DNA from: a bacterium
GTDB taxonomy: Bacteria; Verrucomicrobiota; Verrucomicrobiia; Limisphaerales; J093
Reading direction: 5' to 3'
Assembly (NCBI GenBank): GCA_021784265.1
Contig: JAJXTA010000109.1
Coordinates: forward strand, 1 to 7,761
Length of the DNA stretch: 7,761 nt
The position numbers and the translations under genes are program-made. Each line of letters opens with the position of its first letter. Position 1 is the stretch's first letter. Shown piece after piece: positions 1-5,038 of the stretch. The notes beneath the pieces are model-generated. The model worked only from the letters and a program-made list of their open reading frames with translations. It did not search any database and was not told where the DNA came from.

Positions 1-1
1 G

Positions 2-973
2 GACCGCTACCACTTCAGCACGTTCGTGGTGCCCTTGGAAGGCATGGGAGGCGGGACCTTCCAGAGCCGCCGGTTGGGGGTGTTGGACGGCTACCGCGAA
101 GGCACCCCCGAGCACGCCCGGCTCTTCCACGACTACCTCAGCCAGGTCGAAGAACACCTGCGGCAGCGCGGCTGGCTGGATCGGGCCTTCACGTACTGGT
201 TCGACGAACCGGCCCAGAAGGATTTCGCGTTCGTGGTAGCGGGCATGGACCGCCTCAAGGCCGCCGCCCCGGGGCTCAAGCGGATGCTGACCAAAGAGCC
301 CGAGCCGGAGCTGTTGGGGCACGTGGACATCTGGTGCGGCCTGACGCCGGAATGGACGCCGGCGCGGGTCAAGGAGCGCCAGGCGCGGGGCGAAGAAGTC
401 TGGTGGTACATTTGCACCGGTCCAAAGGCGCCCTACGTCACCGAGTTCATCGATCATCCCGGCACCGAACTCCGCCTCTGGCCGTGGCAGTCCTGGCAGT
501 ACGGCGTCAACGGCATCCTCATCTGGGCGACCACGTACTGGAACAGCCCCTTGGTCTATCGGGCGCCCGCGGCGCAAGACCCGTGGCGCGACCCGATGAG
601 CTGGGTCTCGGGTTATGATTACCCGGTGGGCTTCGTCAGCCCCTGGGGCAACGGCGACGGGCGCTTCCTATACCCACCGGAACGCGATCCCAACACCGCC
701 ACCACCGCCGTCCTGGAGGGTCCGGTCAACTCGATGCGCTGGGAAGCCCTGCGCGATGGGATGGAAGATTATGAGTACCTCTGGCTGCTGAACCAAGCCC
801 TCCGGCGGGCCGAGGCGCGCGAGGGCAACTCCGACCGCGTCAAGGAAGCCCGGCAGCTCCTGGTCGTGCCACCCTCGATCGCGACGGACCTTACCCACTT
901 CACCACCGATCCCCGCCCCCTGCTCACGCGGCGGGACCACATCGCCCGGATGATCGAGCGGCTCACGCATTGA
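2..973 (+). CDS. DUF4091 / GH123-like glycoside hydrolase, C-terminal part (5' end outside window)
   Basis: The reading frame is open from base 2 to the TGA at 971-973, leaving 323 residues; the start is upstream of the window. The sequence matches the DUF4091 catalytic region, related to GH123 beta-N-acetylgalactosaminidases. Visible marks are YWFDEP, whose adjacent Asp-Glu (codons at 203-208) is the expected catalytic pair of GH123 enzymes. After it come VWWYICTGPKAPY (about 402-440), the aromatic stretch WPWQSWQYGVNGILIWATTYW (about 480-541) and RWEALRDGMEDYEYLWLL near the end (about 737-790). GH123 enzymes use substrate-assisted catalysis through the N-acetyl group, but DUF4091 proteins are diverse and the substrate here is unknown. 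The missing part should include any signal peptide and an N-terminal beta-sandwich. A GTG at 26 could be read as a start, but the frame continues upstream with family-like sequence, so I treat the gene as 5'-partial. It converges on the minus-strand gene ending at 1017. Confidence 0.85.
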   Translation, partial: DRYHFSTFVVPLEGMGGGTFQSRRLGVLDGYREGTPEHARLFHDYLSQVEEHLRQRGWLDRAFTYWFDEPAQKDFAFVVAGMDRLKAAAPGLKRMLTKEPEPELLGHVDIWCGLTPEWTPARVKERQARGEEVWWYICTGPKAPYVTEFIDHPGTELRLWPWQSWQYGVNGILIWATTYWNSPLVYRAPAAQDPWRDPMSWVSGYDYPVGFVSPWGNGDGRFLYPPERDPNTATTAVLEGPVNSMRWEALRDGMEDYEYLWLLNQALRRAEAREGNSDRVKEARQLLVVPPSIATDLTHFTTDPRPLLTRRDHIARMIERLTH

Positions 974-994
974 GCGCCGCCGCGGCTGGGCCAG

Positions 995-1016
995 CGGACC
1001 GGCTCGCGCCCGGCCG
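995..1016 (+). terminator. Possible weak terminator hairpin between convergent genes
   Basis: In the 43-bp gap between the two convergent stop codons, bases 995-1002 can pair with 1010-1016 (C995:G1016, G996:C1015, G997:C1014, A998 bulged, C999:G1013, C1000:G1012, G1001:C1011, G1002:C1010). This gives a 7-bp GC stem around a 7-nt loop. Only two T residues follow on the plus strand and there is no T-run on the minus side, so it is a poor intrinsic terminator. The position, just after a stop codon, is the main argument for it. Confidence 0.25.
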
Positions 1017-1490
1017 TTAATACAACCAAGGAATGAGGCGTTTGACCCGGCGCGCGTAGGCCTCGTACTCGGGAAAACGTTCCCGCAGCCAGCGCTCTTC
1101 GCGCCGGGCCTTGGCCTCGAGGAAAACGCCGAGCACCGCCGCCAGGAGCGCCCCCACCCCGCTGGACCAGAGCAACGTCCACCCCAGACTCACCAAGACC
1201 ACGCTCGAGTAGAGAGGGTGCCGCACCACGCCATACACGCCGCCCTGGATCAAACGGGACCCGGCCACGGGCCGCGGAAAGATGGTGCGATACCGGCCCA
1301 GGCTCGCAACTCCCGCGAGGCCGACGAGGGCGCCCGCCAACAACCCGAGGGCACCCGCCGCCCGCGCCGCCGCCGGCCAGGGGCGCCCCGCCAGCCCCGG
1401 CCCGGCCGCCACCACCGCCACCATGAGCACCGCCTGGCCGATCACCCAGCCCCCGCCCCGCTCGATAAACCGTCGCCGACCCGGCTGCAT
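1017..1490 (-). CDS. Isoprenylcysteine carboxyl methyltransferase (ICMT/PEMT-like) family membrane protein
   Basis: A 157-residue integral membrane protein with an ATG start at 1490 and TAA stop. The C-terminal half has the ICMT/phospholipid-methyltransferase layout. LIQGGVYGVVRHPLY (residues 80-94) contains the RHPxY motif. A long hydrophobic pair of helices follows (about 95-124), then the EAKARREERWLRERFPEYEAY-type segment (125-145) and a final RVKRLIPWL. Two further hydrophobic segments lie at about 14-34 and 42-64. In this superfamily these C-terminal motifs form the S-adenosylmethionine pocket, so a membrane-located methyltransferase is likely. Bacteria generally lack prenylated CAAX proteins, so the substrate is unknown and could be a lipid or a small molecule. 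It is the last gene of the minus-strand set, 12 bp after the preceding stop. A GAGG (1495-1498 on the complement) lies 4 nt before the ATG and is a modest ribosome binding site. Confidence 0.8.
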   Translation of the reverse strand: MQPGRRRFIERGGGWVIGQAVLMVAVVAAGPGLAGRPWPAAARAAGALGLLAGALVGLAGVASLGRYRTIFPRPVAGSRLIQGGVYGVVRHPLYSSVVLVSLGWTLLWSSGVGALLAAVLGVFLEAKARREERWLRERFPEYEAYARRVKRLIPWLY

Positions 1491-1502
1491 GGCGCCTCAG
1501 GC

Positions 1503-2552
1503 TTACCGTGCGCCCCCGGCAGCGCCCGGGGCGTGAAACCCCAGCGCCGCGGCGGTCTTGCCGGTGATGCCAAAGATGAACTGCTGACCCTGATAGAACC
1601 GCTCGCGCAGTTCGAAGTTCTCGAAGGCCACCCCGCCGGGCAAGGGTTGGTCCGATTGCCAATAGGCGTAGCGCGCGTTCACGGCGACGGCCAAATCGTC
1701 CCGGTAGGTTCCTGTCGGTTTCTTCCAATACTGCGTCACCTTGCGCCCGCCGTAGTACCAGTCGTGAGTGCCAGGGAACGGGAACACGGCCGCGGGGTTG
1801 GTTTCATCATTGGTGACGGCCACGACGACCTCGCCGTCGGGCATCCGCTGCAACTGCCCCAGTCCAAACAGCGTGTGGGGCGCAAACCCGGTCCCGCGCA
1901 GGTCGGGATACAACCCGGTGCTGGTCACCACCCGTCCGGCGAGCCAGAGCTGCCGCGTGCGGGCCATGTTGCCCATCGTCGCCGTGAGGATACAGAACTC
2001 GAGCGGGGCGCTGTCCGGTTCGGCAAACACCGTCAAGGAAACTTCGTCGGGGGTATCGCTCCGTTGGACCAAGCGCAGGCGGACGTGGGCGCCGTTATCG
2101 AACCGCTCGACTCGGACCGCGACGGTGAGCCGCTCGACCCCGGGGGCCGGCCAGGTGAGTTCGCCGGGGTCGAGCCCGGCGCCGGCGGACGCCTGGGTCC
2201 AGAGCCGCTTGCCGCGGGTCCCATCCCAACGGCTGGCCTCCAGCTCGCTGAACCCGCGCTGCCCGGCCACGACCGGTTCGATGGCGATGAAGTTGACCAA
2301 GTCATAGCCACCATGCGGGAGGATCGGGTAGCCGAGGCGGAGCAAACCCCGAGGCCCACCGCCGGGGCCGCGAAAGCCGGCGGGGGGCAAGGCAACTTGC
2401 AGGCCCCCGACCCGGCCCCAGATCGGAACGTTGGTGGTGAGCCCGGGGCGGACCCAGTCGGCGGCCGCCAGCGAGGCCATGTGCCCGAACACGGCCAGGG
2501 CCATCAAACAGCCTTTGGCCGCGCGGCCGAGGCCGGGAGCGGAGGGCGTCAC
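1503..2552 (-). CDS. Secreted protein of unknown function
   Basis: A 349-residue protein that I cannot place in a named family. The N-terminus looks like a signal peptide: basic residues R10 and K13, a hydrophobic core at about 15-30, and a likely cleavage after the Ala run near residue 31 (SLAAA then DW). The mature part is rich in Gly, Pro, aromatic residues and alternating polar/hydrophobic stretches, which suggests mostly beta structure. There is no further membrane segment and no lipobox. Notable segments include LLRLGYPILPHGGYDLVNFIA (about residues 70-90) and an aromatic-rich stretch THDWYYGGRKVTQYWKKPTG. The start is GTG at 2550-2552, supported by a GGAG seven bases upstream; an ATG at residue 17 would remove the basic n-region and is less likely. 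It lies 24 bp after the isomerase-like gene and 12 bp before the methyltransferase-like gene, so cotranscription is expected. It acts outside the cytoplasm, probably in the periplasm or outside the cell; no enzyme motif is visible. Confidence 0.75.
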   Translation of the reverse strand: MTPSAPGLGRAAKGCLMALAVFGHMASLAAADWVRPGLTTNVPIWGRVGGLQVALPPAGFRGPGGGPRGLLRLGYPILPHGGYDLVNFIAIEPVVAGQRGFSELEASRWDGTRGKRLWTQASAGAGLDPGELTWPAPGVERLTVAVRVERFDNGAHVRLRLVQRSDTPDEVSLTVFAEPDSAPLEFCILTATMGNMARTRQLWLAGRVVTSTGLYPDLRGTGFAPHTLFGLGQLQRMPDGEVVVAVTNDETNPAAVFPFPGTHDWYYGGRKVTQYWKKPTGTYRDDLAVAVNARYAYWQSDQPLPGGVAFENFELRERFYQGQQFIFGITGKTAAALGFHAPGAAGGAR

Positions 2553-2559
2553 GCGGCAG

Positions 2560-2563
2560 CTCC
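2560..2563 (-). promoter_or_regulatory. Ribosome binding site for the GTG-started secreted protein
   Basis: The complement reads GGAG here (within TACGGAG), seven bases before the GTG at 2552. It is the best Shine-Dalgarno match near this gene's start and is the reason for choosing GTG over the internal ATG at residue 17. Confidence 0.55.
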
Positions 2564-2564
2564 G

Positions 2565-2579
2565 TAGGCGGTCCGCCTA
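2565..2579 (-). repeat. Short perfect inverted repeat overlapping the isomerase-like gene's stop codon
   Basis: The 15 bases read TAGGCGG, a central base, then CCGCCTA: a perfect 7-bp inverted repeat around one base. On the minus strand its first three bases are the TAG stop codon. In RNA it could fold only as a 5-6 bp hairpin with a 3-5 nt loop. No T-run follows and the next gene's ribosome binding site sits directly after it, so it does not look like a terminator. It could be chance or a small RNA-stability element. Confidence 0.35.
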
Positions 2580-3617
2580 TTTGCCCATCAAATGCTCCAG
2601 AACCATCTGATCGAGCGCGGCGTAGTTCTGGGCCCGAATCAGTTTCTGGGCGCCGGCCTCGTCGAAGCTCCGGACCTTCTCCACCAATCGCAGGAACGTC
2701 CGCCGGCTGTTTTCCAAGTGCGCGGTCCAGTGTTCGATCTTGGTCGGCCGGAACGGGTGGACATCGAAGGCGACGTATTCGCCCCGGCTCCCGTAGTGGT
2801 TGCGCTCGAGGGCGCGGACTTGGTCGAAGGCGCCGCGCAGGTTGGCGCTGCCGAAAGGCTTGTCCTGATCAAATTTGAGGCCGTTCTGGTCGTTGAGATG
2901 CAGCGACCAGAGTTTGCCGAACGCGGAGGCGAAATCGATTTCGTCGGCGGGATCCAGGCCCGCCAGGATGGCGTGAGCGGTTTCGATCAAACAGCCAACT
3001 CGTTGCGGGTCGCTCGTCAGTTGCGCCACGGCGAGGGCATGGCCGATGGTGGGGAGGTAGGCGTGGTCCATCGGCTCGTTGGGCTTGGGCTCGATGGCGA
3101 TCCGCACCTTCTTATCGTGGGCGAGCATCTTGTCGATGGCCTCGACCAGCAGCTCCACACTGCGCCGCCCGCTCTTGCTCTCGCGCAAGTAGGTGCCTTC
3201 CCGGGCCAGCCAGAGGACGATCAGGTCGGTCCCCAGCACCTTGGCCACGTCGATGCAGCGCAGGGAACGTTCGAGGGCGTACTTCCGGCAGGCGGGGTCG
3301 TTGCTGGTATAGGCGCCATCGATGGTCATGGGGCTGAACCAAAGCCGCGGCGCGACGATCTCCGCCACGATGCCGGCGTCGCTGAGCTTCTTGTGCAGCT
3401 CGCGCGCTTCCTTCTGCAACTGCGCGTCCGATTTGTGATCGATGTCCGGCACCGCGTCGTCGTCATGGAACATCATGGCGTCGAAGCCCAGGCGCTTGAG
3501 CTGGTCCAGCTTCCAATCGAAGCTCTGCACCGGGCGGGTCGGGGGGCCGTACGGATCCTGGCCCTCGCTCAGATTCCAGGGCCCAAAACAGAATTTGTAG
3601 GTGTGCGCTTTTGCCAT
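2577..3617 (-). CDS. Xylose isomerase-like TIM-barrel protein (sugar isomerase/epimerase superfamily)
   Basis: A 346-residue protein closely resembling the short actinobacterial (Streptomyces-type) xylose isomerases, which interconvert aldoses and ketoses in the cytoplasm with two divalent metals. Aligned from memory to that family, it keeps YKFCFGPWN (7-15), the catalytic-His motif FHDDD (50-54), W136, AIEPKPNEP (174-182, with metal ligand E176 and K178), ETAH (212-215, ligands E212 and H215), NGLKFDQD (245-252, ligands D250 and D252) and FD (284-285, ligand D285). The expected site-1 ligand Asp245 appears to be His here (H240, in LHLND), and the Glu after the ligand His (EVGHE) is Ala216. 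The protein is about 40 residues shorter than typical Streptomyces enzymes, with much of the C-terminal arm missing. The frame extends upstream to 3824, but that stretch is Ala/Arg-rich and unlike the family; homology begins just after the ATG at 3617. It is the first gene of the minus-strand set. Fold and superfamily are secure; the substrate and reaction are not. Confidence 0.85.
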   Translation of the reverse strand: MAKAHTYKFCFGPWNLSEGQDPYGPPTRPVQSFDWKLDQLKRLGFDAMMFHDDDAVPDIDHKSDAQLQKEARELHKKLSDAGIVAEIVAPRLWFSPMTIDGAYTSNDPACRKYALERSLRCIDVAKVLGTDLIVLWLAREGTYLRESKSGRRSVELLVEAIDKMLAHDKKVRIAIEPKPNEPMDHAYLPTIGHALAVAQLTSDPQRVGCLIETAHAILAGLDPADEIDFASAFGKLWSLHLNDQNGLKFDQDKPFGSANLRGAFDQVRALERNHYGSRGEYVAFDVHPFRPTKIEHWTAHLENSRRTFLRLVEKVRSFDEAGAQKLIRAQNYAALDQMVLEHLMGK

Positions 3618-3832
3618 AGGTTTCTCGCCCCGGAGCCTAGGGGCGTGGGGAAGGGTTGGGAAGCAAAAACCCCGCCTGCGCTCCCCGCGGGCAGCGGTTC
3701 GTTCGAGCGCGCGGGGCGTGGCAGCGGCGGCGGTCGCGGGGCTTGACGCTCCCGCCGCCCCCCCGGCAGGATGCGGCCGGAGTTGACCGCGGCGCTGAAT
3801 GACCGTCGCCGCCAGCGCATCCAAGGCATAGC
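3618..3832. promoter_or_regulatory. Divergent intergenic region with start signals for both flanking operons
   Basis: These 215 bp separate the two divergent start codons (3617 minus, 3833 plus), so promoters for both units are expected here. I see no clean -35/-10 pair. Two TTGAC boxes face the efflux operon (TTGACG at 3743-3748, TTGACC at 3783-3788), but neither has a recognisable -10 at 16-18 bp. Bases 3736-3755 can form a GC hairpin with TTGAC as the loop and one bulged T, flanked by GGCGGCGG (3726-3733) and its complement CCGCCGCC (3752-3759). AAGG at 3823-3826 lies six bases before the adaptor ATG and is its likely ribosome binding site. Confidence 0.5.
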
Positions 3833-5038
3833 ATGAAGCATCGTGTCTGTTCCGCGCCCGACCCGTGTCCCCGGGTGGTGAGCGCGCGCTGGTGGCGGGC
3901 GTGGTACGCCGGCGGGGCCGTCCTGTTGGCCGGCTGGCTCACCGGCTGCGAGCGGTCCACCCCGGCCAATGGCGCCCTCGAACGCCCCGGGCGGGACCGC
4001 CCGGTCCCGGTGTTGGTGGCGCGGGCGGTGGCGAAAGGGGTGCCGCAGGAAATCCACGCCATCGGCAACGTGCTGCCTTATCGCTGGGTGGCCGTCCGCT
4101 CGCAGATCACCGGGCAGTTGACCCAGGTCAACTTCGTGGAGGGGCAGGACGTCAAGCAGGGTGACTTGTTGTTCACGATCGACCCTCGCCCTCCCGCCGC
4201 CGCCCTCCAGCAGGCCCAAGCCAACCTCGCCCGCGACCAAGCCATGCTGGAGAACGCTCGCGTCGAGGCCGAGCGCAACAAGAAGTTGTTCCAGGCGGCG
4301 TTGGTGGCCCATGAGGAGTATGATCGGGTGCAGGCGAATTTCGTGGCGTTACAGGGGACGATCCTGGCCGACCGGGCGGCGATCACCGATGCGGTCCTGA
4401 ACGTCGAATTCACCGCGATCCGCTCCCCGTTGGACGGGCGCACCGGCAGCCTGCTGATCCACAAAGGCAACATTATCCGCGCCGGCGACGACGTCCTGGT
4501 GATGATCAACCAGATTCATCCGATCTACGTGGCGTTCTCCGTGCCCGAGCGGCACCTGCCCACGATCAGCCGCCTGCAACAGACCCAAGCGCTGACGGTC
4601 GAGGCAAGCTACCCCAATCTCCGCGCGGCCCCGCCCCGCGGCGTCTTGACCTTCATTGACAACACGGTGGATACCACCACCGGCACCATCCAGCTCAAGG
4701 CGACGTTCGCCAACACGGACAACGCGCTCTGGCCGGGCCAGTTCGTGCAGGTGGTCATGACGCTGATGACCCAACCTCACGCGATTGTCGTGCCCGCCCA
4801 AGCCATCCAAACCGGACCCGACGGGACGTTCGTTTTTGTGGTCAACGCCAACGGGACGGTCGCGGTCCGGCCGGTCGGGGCGGGGACCAGCCGCGAGGGG
4901 GAGACGGTGGTGGAACAGGGCTTGGCGGCGGGGGAAACGGTGGTGACCGACGGGCAGCTCCAGCTCTTTCCGGGCGCGAAGATCGAAGTGCGGCCGGGCC
5001 TATCCACGCCGGCGGCCCCGAGCACCCCGACACGATGA
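3833..5038 (+). CDS. RND efflux system periplasmic adaptor lipoprotein (MdtA/AcrA-like membrane fusion protein)
   Basis: A 401-residue membrane fusion protein that links an inner-membrane RND pump to an outer-membrane channel across the periplasm. The N-terminus has a basic region (RWWRAW), a hydrophobic stretch and a lipobox LTGC with the acylation Cys at residue 39, so it should be a membrane-anchored lipoprotein. Family order is clear. The first half of the lipoyl domain is at about 85-118 (VRSQITGQLTQVNFVEGQ, then VKQGDLLFTID). The alpha-hairpin coiled coil is at about 120-192, and the second lipoyl half at 196-226 (IRSPLDGRTGSLLIHKGN). The beta-barrel is at about 228-312, including DNTVDTTTGTIQLKATF and LWPGQFVQV, and the membrane-proximal domain at about 315-388. 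The length is normal and no part is missing. The stop overlaps the permease start as ATGA (5035-5038), which implies translational coupling. The substrate cannot be told from sequence; MdtA-type pumps export drugs, bile salts or other amphipathic compounds. Confidence 0.95.
   Translation: MKHRVCSAPDPCPRVVSARWWRAWYAGGAVLLAGWLTGCERSTPANGALERPGRDRPVPVLVARAVAKGVPQEIHAIGNVLPYRWVAVRSQITGQLTQVNFVEGQDVKQGDLLFTIDPRPPAAALQQAQANLARDQAMLENARVEAERNKKLFQAALVAHEEYDRVQANFVALQGTILADRAAITDAVLNVEFTAIRSPLDGRTGSLLIHKGNIIRAGDDVLVMINQIHPIYVAFSVPERHLPTISRLQQTQALTVEASYPNLRAAPPRGVLTFIDNTVDTTTGTIQLKATFANTDNALWPGQFVQVVMTLMTQPHAIVVPAQAIQTGPDGTFVFVVNANGTVAVRPVGAGTSREGETVVEQGLAAGETVVTDGQLQLFPGAKIEVRPGLSTPAAPSTPTR

Noticed and set aside
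769..1728. A 319-codon minus-strand frame crossing the glycosidase end, the convergent gap and two minus-strand genes
   Set aside because: It overlaps three better-supported genes in other frames and its product is Gly/Arg/Ala-rich low complexity.
1218..2567. A 449-codon plus-strand frame over the methyltransferase-like and secreted-protein genes
   Set aside because: Its product is Pro/Gly/Arg/Ala-rich without a recognisable domain, while the minus strand has a signal peptide, clear methyltransferase motifs and ribosome binding sites.
2592..3746. A 384-codon plus-strand frame opposite the isomerase-like gene
   Set aside because: It mirrors a gene with strong family motifs on the minus strand; the translated product shows no domain.
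3743..3811. Sigma-70 promoters from the TTGACG and TTGACC boxes
   Set aside because: No acceptable -10 hexamer is found at the required spacing from either box, so I list only the region as regulatory.
3618..3824. A 69-residue N-terminal extension of the isomerase-like protein
   Set aside because: The extension is Ala/Arg-rich, is neither a signal peptide nor part of the isomerase family, and would fill the divergent promoter region. Family similarity begins right after the ATG at 3617.
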